The notes under the pieces were generated by a model. The model was not told the origin of the DNA. It saw only the letters and a program-made list of their open reading frames with translations, and ran no database searches. A stretch of DNA of 64,000 nt. Source: Gordonia hongkongensis (lineage in GTDB: Bacteria > Actinomycetota > Actinomycetes > Mycobacteriales > Mycobacteriaceae). Shown here piece after piece: positions 52,439 through 61,393 of this stretch; position 1 is the stretch's first letter, and every line of letters begins with the position of its first letter. The position numbers were made by a program, and so were the translations under genes. The stretch covers positions 1,426,001 through 1,490,000 of the forward strand of contig NZ_CP095552.1 of the NCBI RefSeq assembly GCF_023078355.1, in the 5' to 3' direction.

Positions 52439-52845
52439 GCGCGCGTATCGTCGCCGTCGGAGCGCTCATCACCGACGAGTCGGGGCGGATTCTGTTGATC
52501 CTGAGGCGAAACGAGCCGTCGGCCGGCCACTGGAGCCTCCCCGGCGGCCGGGTCGAACCCGGGGAGTCGCTGGAGCAGGCGGTGATCCGCGAGGTCGAGG
52601 AGGAAACCGGTTTGCGGGTGACGGTCGGCGAACCGGCCATCCAACTCGAGATCCCGGTCGGCGACGGACGGGTGTACGAGGTCCACGACTTCCGTGCCGA
52701 GATCCGTTCCGGGGAACTACGTCCAGGTGACGACGCCGCGGACGCGGCGTACTTCACACCGGCCGAGGTCCGTCGGGCGAAGGTCACGAACCGCTTGGTG
52801 GACTACCTGGAGCAGGCCGGTGTGTTGCCGCCGGAGTCGCACTGA
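52435..52845 (+). CDS. NUDIX hydrolase
   Basis: 136 residues. The NUDIX box is complete: GGRVEPGESLEQAVIREVEEETGL at about residues 37-60, giving the Glu residues that bind magnesium. The domain hydrolyses nucleoside diphosphates linked to another group; the strands before the box (IVAVGALITDESGRILLILR) and the WSLPGG turn resemble ADP-ribose pyrophosphatase or MutT-like enzymes. It overlaps the accD3-like gene by four bases. Substrate unknown; the coupling to a carboxyltransferase is not explained by known chemistry. Confidence 0.88.
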   Translation: MSARIVAVGALITDESGRILLILRRNEPSAGHWSLPGGRVEPGESLEQAVIREVEEETGLRVTVGEPAIQLEIPVGDGRVYEVHDFRAEIRSGELRPGDDAADAAYFTPAEVRRAKVTNRLVDYLEQAGVLPPESH

Positions 52846-52918
52846 CGGCTCGCCGCCGACGGTCCCGGTACAGCGGACCGACGTGGTGCACGGACGTGGT
52901 TTTGTGCAGGATGGGGGG

Positions 52919-53539
52919 ATGACCGATCTACTGCCCCTGGACCCTGACCAACTCCTCACCACCACGCGCTCGGTGCGCAAGCGTCTCGACTTCGAGCGTC
53001 CCGTGCCGCTCGACGTGGTCAAGGAGGCGCTCGAGGTGGCGTTGCAGGCACCGACCGGCAGCAACAGCCAGACCTGGCACTGGATCGTGCTCACCGATCC
53101 CGAGCTGAAGCAGAAGGTCGCGGATTACTACGCACAGTCGTTCGCCAAGTACTACACCGGCCAGGCTCCGCGGGACGAGACCGGCAAGCGCGTCGCGTCC
53201 AGTGCTCAGTACCTCGCCGACACGATGGGGCAGGTCCCGGTGCTCGTGATCGGCGCCATCTACACCGGTGGCGACCTGCCGGCGGGTAACCAGGCCGGCG
53301 TCTGGGGCTCGTTGCTGCCGGGTGCCTGGAGCCTGCAATTGGCGTTGCGTGCCCGCGGCCTCGGGTCGGCGTGGACGACTCTTCATCTGAACTACGAGAA
53401 GGAGGTCGCCGAGCTCCTCGGCATCCCGGCCAACATCCATCAGGGTGTGTTGCTGCCGGTGGCCTACAGCAAGGGCACCGATTTCAAGCCCGCGCCGCGC
53501 AAGCCTCTCGACTCGGTCCTCCACATCGACGGCTGGTGA
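52919..53539 (+). CDS. Nitroreductase-family flavoenzyme
   Basis: 206 residues from the ATG at 52919. FMN-binding pattern at the start (TTTRSVRKRLDFERPVP, with the Arg/Lys residues for the phosphate), then LQAPTGSNSQTWHWIVL near residue 42, where the Asn and Ser contact the isoalloxazine. The GLGSAWTTLHLNYEKEVAELLGIP region near residues 148-170 closes the active site. Such enzymes reduce quinones or nitro groups with NAD(P)H. It is separated from the NUDIX gene by 73 bases on the same strand. Confidence 0.88.
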   Translation: MTDLLPLDPDQLLTTTRSVRKRLDFERPVPLDVVKEALEVALQAPTGSNSQTWHWIVLTDPELKQKVADYYAQSFAKYYTGQAPRDETGKRVASSAQYLADTMGQVPVLVIGAIYTGGDLPAGNQAGVWGSLLPGAWSLQLALRARGLGSAWTTLHLNYEKEVAELLGIPANIHQGVLLPVAYSKGTDFKPAPRKPLDSVLHIDGW

Positions 53540-53554
53540 GGGCGGGGTGCCGCG

Positions 53555-54208
53555 TCACGGCTGATCAGGCACCTCACATCGGAGTGCCGCCAGCGCCATC
53601 GCGGTGAGGAGGCGGCGCAGTCCGTGCTGGTCGAACGCGGGCAGGCGGGGCGACGAGTTGAGCAACCCGAACATCGCGTGTACCCGCACGCGGGCTTCCT
53701 CGCGGGCGAGTGTGCCCCCGTTCTCGTCGATCACCGCGAGGAGCACGTCCACCCACCGCTCCACGTAACGGCGCTGCAGCAGCCGGACCCGGTGATTGGC
53801 GTCCGGGGTCATCGACGGCAGGTCCCGATCCTGCACCGTGATGAGGTCGGGACGGGTGACGAGGACGTCGATGTGAAAGCCGATGAGCGCCACCAGGGTT
53901 TCCGACGGTGAGCCGCCGCGGTCGGCGACCTCGCTGCCGCCGTCGTGCAGTCGCTGACTGATGTCGATGAGCATCTCGTCGAGAAGCTCGGTCTTGGAGG
54001 AGAAGTGGCGGTACATGGCCGGGCCGCTCACCCCGACGGCTCGTCCGATGTCCTCCAGTCGCACGCCGGCGAATCCGCGCTCGGCCATCTGGTGGGCGGC
54101 GGCGGACAGCAATTCGGCACGACGGGCCGCCTTGGCCTGGGTTCGGCGCGTCGGCGGACGATTCGTGATCTCCGATTCGTCCTCGCGCGGTTCATGCGTC
54201 GCGGACAT
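53555..54208 (-). CDS. TetR-family transcriptional regulator
   Basis: 217 residues. DNA-binding domain at about residues 28-75: ELLSAAAHQMAERGFAGVRL, then EDIGRAVGVSGPAMYRHFSSKTELL, typical of the SACE_7040-like TetR group. The C-terminal ligand domain is helical. A related TetR (Rv2506 in mycobacteria) controls leucine-catabolic acyl-CoA carboxylase genes, and such genes lie about 5.5 kb downstream here, with a palindrome before them; the link is a hypothesis. The gene is convergent to the nitroreductase gene, with their stops 16 bases apart. Confidence 0.85.
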   Translation of the reverse strand: MSATHEPREDESEITNRPPTRRTQAKAARRAELLSAAAHQMAERGFAGVRLEDIGRAVGVSGPAMYRHFSSKTELLDEMLIDISQRLHDGGSEVADRGGSPSETLVALIGFHIDVLVTRPDLITVQDRDLPSMTPDANHRVRLLQRRYVERWVDVLLAVIDENGGTLAREEARVRVHAMFGLLNSSPRLPAFDQHGLRRLLTAMALAALRCEVPDQP

Positions 54209-54427
54209 CGATCCCGAACTCTACGCGTTCGCCCGTGCGGGCGAGATGCAGCGTGTCCGACGTCGGCGCGCGGGGTGGGTGACCCGGTCGAATGAAAACT
54301 GCACCGGCCGGTGCCAACGAGGCCGGGAAGGGCTTAGTCTTGCGCATGATCGCGCGCCGGACGGCGGGCGCAGAACAGCCCGAGAGGGCGGCGGGCCGAG
54401 TCCCGCAGCAGCGACGAGGAGCGGATC

Positions 54428-55093
54428 GTGAATCCAGGCGAACCTCAGCACCCCGGCGGTCAGTGGTCAGGCGTTCCGCAGGGCCCGCCGCAGACCGGGG
54501 GCTTCGCCGGCAACCAGGATCAGACGGCCCACGTCCAGCACCCCGGCACCGGGAGTCTTCCCCCTCAGCAGTGGAACACCGGCGCGCAGTACCCGCCTCC
54601 CGGTCCCGGCTGGGGACAGCCGGCGCGCGGGCCACGTGCCGACCTGTCGGTGATCTTCGCGCTGGCCTCCGCGGTCGCGGGGGTGGTCACCTACTTCATG
54701 GGGTTCCTCGGGTGGGTCTCGGTCGGGGTCGGCGCCGAGGAGGAACTCAACCGTTGGGGAACGGATTTCGAGGAAGGTCAGGGCGGCATACCCGCGTACT
54801 TCTCCTACGAGATCGTCCTGAACCCCGGCAAGTTCTTCATCCTGCTCGGGGTCGTCGGCATCGCGGCGACGTTCGTGCTGGTTCCGAGCTACCGCAAGGC
54901 ACTGCCGTTCCTGGCGGTCGTCGGAGTCGCCGCGTGGCTGGCCCTCTTCGCCGCGGCACTGATCACGCCGCCGTTCCTCGACCTCGGCGCCGGTGCGATC
55001 GTCGGGCTGATCCTGGGATTCCTGCAGGTGGCGCTGCTCATCGCGGCGGCCTTCTTATACGGTTTGAAGAAGGATGACTCGCCCAACCGGTGA
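54428..55093 (+). CDS. DUF5336 membrane protein (Rv0954-like, 34-kDa antigen type)
   Basis: 221 residues, GTG start with AGGAGCG upstream. Residues 1-70 are a Gln/Pro/Gly-rich, low-complexity cytoplasmic stretch; residues 73-215 hold four membrane segments (FALASAVAGVVTYFMGFLG; FFILLGVVGIAATFVLV; LAVVGVAAWLALFAA; VALLIAAAFLYGL). This matches DUF5336, the family of Rv0954 and the 34-kDa antigen of mycobacteria, linked to the cell-division and envelope machinery. In mycobacteria it also lies near sucCD, so the wider neighbourhood is kept. The last 20 bases overlap the methyltransferase gene. Confidence 0.82.
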   Translation: MNPGEPQHPGGQWSGVPQGPPQTGGFAGNQDQTAHVQHPGTGSLPPQQWNTGAQYPPPGPGWGQPARGPRADLSVIFALASAVAGVVTYFMGFLGWVSVGVGAEEELNRWGTDFEEGQGGIPAYFSYEIVLNPGKFFILLGVVGIAATFVLVPSYRKALPFLAVVGVAAWLALFAAALITPPFLDLGAGAIVGLILGFLQVALLIAAAFLYGLKKDDSPNR

Positions 55094-55874
55094 TGACGTC
55101 CCCGACGATCCGGTCGTCGGCCTCCTACGTCGTGCGGGATGTGTCTTCGCCGAAGAAGAAGCCGCGCTGCTTCGCGAACACGCCGCCGACGCAACCGAAC
55201 TCGACGAGCTCTGTGCGCGGCGCGTCGCCGGCGAGCCGATCGAGCATCTGGTCGGTTGGGTCCGGTTCGGTGACCTACGGCTGGCGGTCGGACGGGGCGT
55301 CTTCGTGCCGCGGCAGCGCTCGCTGTTGTTGGCGCGCACCGCGGTCGACGCCGTGCGTGCGCGACGTTCGCCGACCATGCTCGAGGCGTTCTGCGGGGTC
55401 GCGCCCATCGCCGCGAGTGTTGCGACCGCGGTGCCCGGCGTCGAACTGCATGTCGTCGATGCCGACGACACCGCGCTCGGCTTCGCGCGCCGAAACCTGC
55501 CGGGCGGGACCGGGATTCACCTCGGTGCCGGGCTCGTCCCGCTGCCGGAAGCACTACGCGGCCGTCTGGACGTGATCGCCGCAGTACCTCCCTATGTGCC
55601 CGAGCCGGCGCTCGGACTGCTGGCGCCGGAGGCGCGGGATCACGAACCGCGCGGCGCGCTGCTCGGCGGCCCGGACGGCCTCGACCACATCACGGCCTTG
55701 ATCGCCGACGCCCGGAGATGGCTCGCCGTCGGTGGCGAGTTGCTGATCGAGATGAACACCGCCCAGTACGACCTGGTCGCCGTCGCCCCGACGACCAGAG
55801 CACACTACGAGTGCGAGGTCGTCTCGGGCGACGACGGCCAGACCGCCGTGGCGCGTCTTCGGCGGGCGCGCTGA
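55074..55874 (+). CDS. PrmC-related methyltransferase (putative protein glutamine N5-methyltransferase)
   Basis: 266 residues, ATG with AAGAAGGA just upstream, overlapping the DUF5336 gene by 20 bases. N-terminal helical domain with RRVAGEPIEHLVGW; then a Rossmann methyltransferase domain with FGDLRLAVGRGVFVPRQRS (PrmC linker) and VDADDTALGFARRN. The catalytic motif is changed: true PrmC has NPPY, this protein has V-P-P-Y. That fits the PrmC-related group, whose substrate is unknown, rather than the release-factor methylase itself. It is likely co-expressed with the DUF5336 protein. It converges with the large oxidoreductase gene. Confidence 0.8.
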   Translation: MTRPTGDDVPDDPVVGLLRRAGCVFAEEEAALLREHAADATELDELCARRVAGEPIEHLVGWVRFGDLRLAVGRGVFVPRQRSLLLARTAVDAVRARRSPTMLEAFCGVAPIAASVATAVPGVELHVVDADDTALGFARRNLPGGTGIHLGAGLVPLPEALRGRLDVIAAVPPYVPEPALGLLAPEARDHEPRGALLGGPDGLDHITALIADARRWLAVGGELLIEMNTAQYDLVAVAPTTRAHYECEVVSGDDGQTAVARLRRAR

Positions 55875-55884
55875 GGCCGGCCGG

Positions 55885-55955
55885 CTGAAAACCACCCTCC
55901 AGCGGTGGCCCGATGCCTCATGGGCGTCGGGTGCGCTGTGTCGGGCGGTTTTCAG
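55885..55955. terminator. Nested hairpin between convergent genes
   Basis: Outer arms CTGAAAACCACCC (55885-55897) and GGGCGGTTTTCAG (55943-55955) pair with one mismatch; inside, CCCGATGCC (55909-55917) pairs with GGCGTCGGG (55923-55931) with one G-T pair. It sits between the ends of the methyltransferase and the oxidoreductase gene, and the run of A or T at the outer arm makes it a plausible bidirectional terminator. Confidence 0.7.
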
Positions 55956-55974
55956 TTGCGCTAGCTCGAAAGCC

Positions 55975-58900
55975 TCAGATCCCCAGCACCTCCCGCTGCC
56001 GTGCGACCGCTTCCCGGTAGCTCGCGACGTTGGCCATCTTGATCCCCTCGTAGCCCCGGACCATGTCCGGTAGTTCCGCGAGGTCGACGACCGCGGGTAG
56101 CTGGTCCGCGCCGATGCGTCCACTCGCGAACGCGTCGAGCGCGGCGTCGACGAGTTCCCGGTAATCGATGATCAGCGCACGTTCGGTGCGACGGATCTCG
56201 CTGCGGCCGAACGGGTCCAGTCGGGTTCCCCGGAGCCGCTTCATCTTCGCGAGCGCGCTCAGCGGGGTGTCGGCCCACGATCCCAGCGCCAGCTTCTCGC
56301 GCATCCCCATACTCCGCAGGGTCGGCGGATGGAGCCGCACCGCGACCTCGGCGTCGGCGCCGAACTCGTCGGCGATGCGCGCGGCGAACGCCGGGTCCTG
56401 CGTGAGCCGGGCGACCTCGTACTCGTCCTTGTAGGCCATCAGCTTGAACAGGTTCCGGGCGACGGCGGCGGTGAGCGAGGGGTCCGATGCGACGCGTCGG
56501 ACGCGGTCGACCGTGTCGAGGTAGGTTCGCGCGTATCTCTCGTCGGAGTGGGCGGTCAGCTCGTCGTACCGGATCGCGATGGTGCGCCGGAGGTCGGCGT
56601 CGATATCCCCGAGCGCGCTGACCACCGCGAGGGCGTGGCGGCTCGGTTCGATCTCGGCGACCCCGCGACCGTGCAGTCCGTCGATGGTGCCGGACACGGA
56701 GTCGGGATCGGCCACGACCTGCCGCCCGCGCCGGAACGCCTGGACGTTCGCGTCCACGGCCACGCCGTTGAGCTCGATCGCCCGCTCGATGGATTCCGCC
56801 GAGATGGCCAGCGCCCCGGCTTGATACGCAGCACCGACCATCAGCATGTTGGCGTACTGCTCGTCGCCGAACAAGGCTGTCGACACCGCTCCCGAATCGA
56901 GGTACACAGTCCGCGCGACCCGGGAGTCGACCGCGGAGTGGACGGCGGAGTCCGCCGGGAACCCGACCGAGGTGTCGATGACCATCAACCCGGTCGGCAC
57001 CTGGGTGGTCGAGACGATCGCGACCGTCTTCTCGGGAGCGGTGACCTTGAGGTTGACCGGGTCGGTACCGACCAGCGGGTCGCACACGAGGTACAGGTCG
57101 CAGTCCTCGGACGCCACCTTCGCCGCCTGCTCCAGCGGATGCGGGGCCACCTTGATGTCGCTGACCACGGCGCCGCCCTTCTGCGCGAGCCCGGTCATGT
57201 CGACGGTCCGGGCCGAGTGGCCGTCGAGGACGGCAGCGGTGGCCAGGACCTGGGACACGGTCACCACGCCGGTACCGCCGATACCCGTGATGCGCAGGGA
57301 GAAGGTGTCGCGGATGGCGGGGACCGCGGGCATCGGCAACACGGTGTCCGCCAGATCGGCTGCGCGCGTGCGGATGCGGTCGGTGCCCGGGGTGACCGTG
57401 ACGAACGACGGGCAGTCGCCCTTGAGGCAGGAGAGGTCGAGGTTGCACGAACTCTGGTCGATGCGCGTCTTGCGTCCGAACTCGGTCTGGACCGGGTGCA
57501 CCGAGAGGCAGTTCGACTTCTCGCCGCAGTCGCCGCACCCCTCGCAGATGCGTTCGTTGATCACGACGCGACGAGTGGGGGTGGGCATGGCGCCGCGCTT
57601 GCGCTTGCGGCGCTTCTCGGCGGCGCAGTGCTGATCGTGGACGAGCACCGAGACGCCCGCGACGCCCGCGAGTTCGGTTTGTACCCCGAGCAGGTCATCG
57701 CGGTGGCGAACCTCGACGGTGTCGGGGAGTCCCAGCGTACGAACGTGTTTCGGGTCGTCGGAGGTGACCACGACCCGGCTGACGCCTTCGTCGAGCAACA
57801 GTGACGTCAACCGCGGCAGGGTCATCCCGCCCACCGGATCCTGTCCACCGGTCATCGCGACGGTGCCGTTGTAGAGCAGCTTGTAGGTGATGTTCGCGCC
57901 CGACGCCACGGCGGCCCGCAACGCCAGCGACCCCGAGTGCGAGAAGGTTCCGTCGCCGATGTTCTGCACGAAGTGGTCCGCGGACACGAACGGGGCCATG
58001 CCGATCCACTGCGCGCCCTCGCCGCCCATCTGGGTGACCCCGGCGATGTCGCCGACCTGCCGGGGATCCATCAGCAACACCATCGCGTGACAACCGATGC
58101 CGGCGCCGACCAGGGTGTTCTCGGCGACCTTCGTCGAACTGTTGTGGGGGCAGCCGGAGCAGAAGTACGGCGTGCGCACCGCCAACGGGAGTTCGATGCG
58201 GGTGCGGCGAGCGGCTTTGCGGTCGAGCCAGATCCGCGCGGCGTCGACCCCGTGGCGGGCGAGACGGTCGGCGAGTCCTCGGGTCACCGCGTCGACGTCG
58301 AGTTCGCCGAAGCGGGAGAACAAGGTCGATCCGTCTTCATGCACCTTCCCCACGATGCGCGGGGCCCGCGGGTGGCGGAACAGGATGTCGCGCATCATCG
58401 TCTCGATGAAGTCGCGCTTCTCCTCGACCACGATGACCTCGTCGAGATCGCCGGTGGCGGTGTCGAACATGAAGCGATTCAGGATCTCTCGCTCGATCGG
58501 GTAGACCATGCCGAGCTTGAGGATGCGGATTCCGAGCCGGCGCAGATCCTCGTCGTCGATCCGCATCAGTCGCAGTGCTTCCCGGAGATCGAGGTAGGTC
58601 TTTCCCGCGGCGACGATGCCGATGCGGTCGTCGGGACTCGAGACCACGATCCGGTTGAGGCCGTTGAGCCGTGCGTACTCCTGCGCACGCGGGAGCCGGG
58701 TGGTCAGCTGATTCTGTTCGAGTTCCATGAGGTGGGCGCCGAGCAGTCGTCCGCTGGGCACGTGGGGGCTCGTCCCGAGGTCGCCGTAGACGGGCACTAT
58801 GCGGTCCGGGTCGACGCGTGCGGTCGACGCGCCGTCCGCGACGTGCGCGGAGATCTTGAGCGAGGTCCAGACCCCGCTGGTGCGACTCATGAGCGCCGCA

Positions 58901-59547
58901 TGGACACCGAGATCCAGGATGTCCTGGGAATCGGCCGGATAGAGGATCGGGATGTAGAGGTCGGCCAGCGCCATCTCCGACGCGCACGGGACCGTCGAGG
59001 ATTTCGCGCCCGGGTCGTCACCGACGAGCGCGACGGCGCCACCGGCGGAATGGGTTCCGATGAGGTTCGCGTGCCGCAGGGCGTCCGTCGCGCGATCGAG
59101 ACCGGGCGCCTTGCCGTACCAGTATCCGACGACGCCGTCGCGGGGGAGCCCGTCCGCGGACGGCGTCAATTCGGCACCGCCGATGACCTGTGCGGCGAGC
59201 TGTGAACCCATCACCGAGGTCGCGGCGAGCTCTTCGTTGAGACCGGGCCGGTGGATGACGTCGTACGGGGCGAGATGCTCGTGCCGTCGGGCGAGTTCGA
59301 GATCGTAACCGGCGAGGGGAGAGCCCTCGTAGCCGGAGATGAACGAGGCGGTCCGGAGGCCGGAACGGCGGTCGACGCGAGCGCGGTCGCGGACCATGCG
59401 TACCAGGGCCTGGATGCCGGTGAGGTAGATGTCGCCGGACTCGCGGGTGTAGCGGTCGTCGAGCGAGAACCCGGTGGCTGCCGTCTCGGGCGGCGTGCCG
59501 GGGGTCGGGACGTGCTCGGAGCGAGCGCGGTCGTCTGCGAGGGTCAT
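55975..59547 (-). CDS. Indolepyruvate ferredoxin oxidoreductase-family protein (fused 2-oxoacid oxidoreductase)
   Basis: 1190 residues from the ATG at 59547 (AGGTGA upstream). One chain holds all parts of a thiamine-dependent 2-oxoacid:ferredoxin oxidoreductase: an N-terminal pyrimidine-binding domain (FISGYEGSPLAGYD), a pyrophosphate domain with FCSGCPHNSS (about residue 461) and MGGEGAQWIG, a ferredoxin-like Cys cluster CEGCGDCGEKSNC (about 665-680), and the gamma domain GIGGTGVVTVSQ (about 755) with DMTGLAQKGGAVVSDIK. The C-terminal DUF6537 is typical. It decarboxylates aromatic or branched-chain 2-oxoacids, giving acyl-CoA. It is divergent from accD1-accA1. Confidence 0.9.
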   Translation of the reverse strand: MTLADDRARSEHVPTPGTPPETAATGFSLDDRYTRESGDIYLTGIQALVRMVRDRARVDRRSGLRTASFISGYEGSPLAGYDLELARRHEHLAPYDVIHRPGLNEELAATSVMGSQLAAQVIGGAELTPSADGLPRDGVVGYWYGKAPGLDRATDALRHANLIGTHSAGGAVALVGDDPGAKSSTVPCASEMALADLYIPILYPADSQDILDLGVHAALMSRTSGVWTSLKISAHVADGASTARVDPDRIVPVYGDLGTSPHVPSGRLLGAHLMELEQNQLTTRLPRAQEYARLNGLNRIVVSSPDDRIGIVAAGKTYLDLREALRLMRIDDEDLRRLGIRILKLGMVYPIEREILNRFMFDTATGDLDEVIVVEEKRDFIETMMRDILFRHPRAPRIVGKVHEDGSTLFSRFGELDVDAVTRGLADRLARHGVDAARIWLDRKAARRTRIELPLAVRTPYFCSGCPHNSSTKVAENTLVGAGIGCHAMVLLMDPRQVGDIAGVTQMGGEGAQWIGMAPFVSADHFVQNIGDGTFSHSGSLALRAAVASGANITYKLLYNGTVAMTGGQDPVGGMTLPRLTSLLLDEGVSRVVVTSDDPKHVRTLGLPDTVEVRHRDDLLGVQTELAGVAGVSVLVHDQHCAAEKRRKRKRGAMPTPTRRVVINERICEGCGDCGEKSNCLSVHPVQTEFGRKTRIDQSSCNLDLSCLKGDCPSFVTVTPGTDRIRTRAADLADTVLPMPAVPAIRDTFSLRITGIGGTGVVTVSQVLATAAVLDGHSARTVDMTGLAQKGGAVVSDIKVAPHPLEQAAKVASEDCDLYLVCDPLVGTDPVNLKVTAPEKTVAIVSTTQVPTGLMVIDTSVGFPADSAVHSAVDSRVARTVYLDSGAVSTALFGDEQYANMLMVGAAYQAGALAISAESIERAIELNGVAVDANVQAFRRGRQVVADPDSVSGTIDGLHGRGVAEIEPSRHALAVVSALGDIDADLRRTIAIRYDELTAHSDERYARTYLDTVDRVRRVASDPSLTAAVARNLFKLMAYKDEYEVARLTQDPAFAARIADEFGADAEVAVRLHPPTLRSMGMREKLALGSWADTPLSALAKMKRLRGTRLDPFGRSEIRRTERALIIDYRELVDAALDAFASGRIGADQLPAVVDLAELPDMVRGYEGIKMANVASYREAVARQREVLGI

Positions 59548-59655
59548 GGGGTCACCTGGCCTTCTATGTGCGGTGGCCGGTCCGGGGTTCCGGGGTGTCG
59601 GCGCATCGGTTGTGTCGGCCCGGGGTGGTGGGCCTGCCACAACAGTACGAGAAGA

Positions 59656-59671
59656 CGTGATGCGCGTCACG
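59656..59671. promoter_or_regulatory. Probable CRP/GlxR-type site
   Basis: CGTGA-TGCGCG-TCACG: the inner GTGA-N6-TCAC core is perfect, with both outer bases differing from TGTGA-N6-TCACA. It lies in the divergent region between the oxidoreductase and accD1, 109 and 101 bases from the starts. Confidence 0.5.
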
Positions 59672-59738
59672 TAGGTCATGTCGACGCAGTGGACGAACCC
59701 GGGGCGTGACATGGGCCACTTCATCGCGTACGATCACT

Positions 59739-59762
59739 TTCAGTTAATCATTACTAACTGAA
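59739..59762 (+). promoter_or_regulatory. Palindromic operator before accD1
   Basis: TTCAGTTA and TAACTGAA form a perfect 8-bp dyad with an 8-base spacer, ten bases before the accD1 start. The AT-rich dyad contrasts with its surroundings and would block initiation if bound by a repressor of TetR type. Confidence 0.65.
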
Positions 59763-59771
59763 GGGTCGACG

Positions 59772-61349
59772 GTGACCAGCACGCTCGACGGCTTCCGGGC
59801 CGCACACCAGCGCAATCTCGACCTGCTCGACGAACGCCTGCGAGAGGTGTCCGCCGGCGGCGGCGCGAAGGCTCGTGATCGCCACGTCGCTCGCGGAAAG
59901 TTGCTCCCGCGGGACCGGGTCGACGGGCTGCTCGACGTCGGGTCGCCGTTCATCGAGGTGGCCCCGCTCGCGGCCTTCGGGATGTACGGCGGCAAGGTGC
60001 CCGCCGCCGGGGTCATCGCCGGCGTGGGGCGTGTCGCGGGTCGCGAGTGCATGATCGTCGCCAACGACGCCACGGTCTCCGGCGGCACGTACTACCCGGT
60101 CACGGTCAAGAAGCATCTGCGTGCGCAGGAGATCGCGGCGGCCAACCGGCTCCCGTGCATCTACCTCGTCGACTCGGGCGGCGCGATGTTGCTCCAGCAG
60201 GACGAGGTGTTCCCCGACCGGGATCACTTCGGACGGATCTTCTTCAATCAGGCGACCATGAGCGCCGCCGGCATCCCGCAGATCGCCGCGGTCCTCGGGT
60301 CGTCGACCGCCGGCGGGGCCTACGTCCCGGCGATGAGCGACGAGACGGTGATCGTGCGCAATCAGGGCACCATCTTCCTCGCGGGTCCGCCGCTGGTGAA
60401 GGCGGCGACCGGAGAGGACGTCTCCGCCGAGGACCTGGGCGGTGGTGCGATGCACTCGTCGGTCTCCGGTGTCACCGACCACCTCGTCGACAACGACCAG
60501 CAGGCGCTCGCCAAGGTCCGCGAGATCGTCGCGACCCTCGGGCCCCGTGAGGCGCCACAGTGGGAGACGATCCCGGTCCGTGAGCCGGTGCGGCCGCAGA
60601 CCGACATCTACGACGTGGTGCCCACCGACCCGCGAACTCCGTACGACGTCCGGTCGGTCATCGAGATCCTGTGCGACGGAGGGGAATACAACGAGTTCAA
60701 GGCGAACTACGGCACCAGTCTGGTGACGGCGTTCGCGCACCTGCACGGTCACCCGGTGGGGATCGTCGCCAACAACGGTGTCCTGTTCAGCGAATCCGCG
60801 CTGAAGGGAGCTCATTTCATCGAACTGTGCGACCAGCGTCGCATCCCGTTGCTGTTCCTGCAGAACATCACGGGCTTCATGGTCGGCAAGGCCTACGAGC
60901 AGGGCGGCATCGCCAAGAACGGGGCCAAGATGGTCAACGCCGTGGCGTGCGCACGCGTGCCCAAGTTCACCGTCATGGTCGGCGGCTCCTTCGGCGCGGG
61001 CAACTACTCGATGTGCGGACGCGCCTACTCGCCCAGATTCCTCTGGATGTGGCCCAACGCCCGCATCTCGGTCATGGGCGGACCGCAGGCCGCCGACACC
61101 CTCGGAACGGTGCGACGCAACCAGATCGAGCGATCCGGCGCGGAATGGTCCACCGAGGACGAGGAAGCGTTCAAGGCCCCGATCCGCGAACAGTTCGAAC
61201 AACAATCGGATGCCTACTACTCGACGGCCCGGCTGTGGGACGACGGCATCGTCGACCCCGCGCAGACCCGGACACTGCTCGGCCTCGCTCTCGAGACCGC
61301 CCGCTACGCACCGCTCGCCGATCCGCGCTACGGCGTCTTCCGGATGTGA
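59772..61349 (+). CDS. accD1: Acyl-CoA (probably 3-methylcrotonyl-CoA) carboxylase, carboxyltransferase subunit
   Basis: 525 residues, GTG start with AAGGG upstream. Two crotonase-like carboxyltransferase halves: the first has [18 protein letters not shown] and [18 protein letters not shown]; the second has [20 protein letters not shown] and [13 protein letters not shown]. These are closer to methylcrotonyl-CoA carboxylase beta subunits (AccD1, Rv2502c) than to propionyl-CoA carboxylase. It carboxylates 3-methylcrotonyl-CoA, a step in leucine breakdown, with biotin supplied by the next gene. Gene order accD1-accA1-acyl-CoA dehydrogenase is that of the mycobacterial leucine operon. Confidence 0.92.
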   Translation: MTSTLDGFRAAHQRNLDLLDERLREVSAGGGAKARDRHVARGKLLPRDRVDGLLDVGSPFIEVAPLAAFGMYGGKVPAAGVIAGVGRVAGRECMIVANDATVSGGTYYPVTVKKHLRAQEIAAANRLPCIYLVDSGGAMLLQQDEVFPDRDHFGRIFFNQATMSAAGIPQIAAVLGSSTAGGAYVPAMSDETVIVRNQGTIFLAGPPLVKAATGEDVSAEDLGGGAMHSSVSGVTDHLVDNDQQALAKVREIVATLGPREAPQWETIPVREPVRPQTDIYDVVPTDPRTPYDVRSVIEILCDGGEYNEFKANYGTSLVTAFAHLHGHPVGIVANNGVLFSESALKGAHFIELCDQRRIPLLFLQNITGFMVGKAYEQGGIAKNGAKMVNAVACARVPKFTVMVGGSFGAGNYSMCGRAYSPRFLWMWPNARISVMGGPQAADTLGTVRRNQIERSGAEWSTEDEEAFKAPIREQFEQQSDAYYSTARLWDDGIVDPAQTRTLLGLALETARYAPLADPRYGVFRM

Positions 61350-61393
61350 CCGCCGATGCCGACGCCGCTCCGCCTACCCCGAGGACTTCGACC

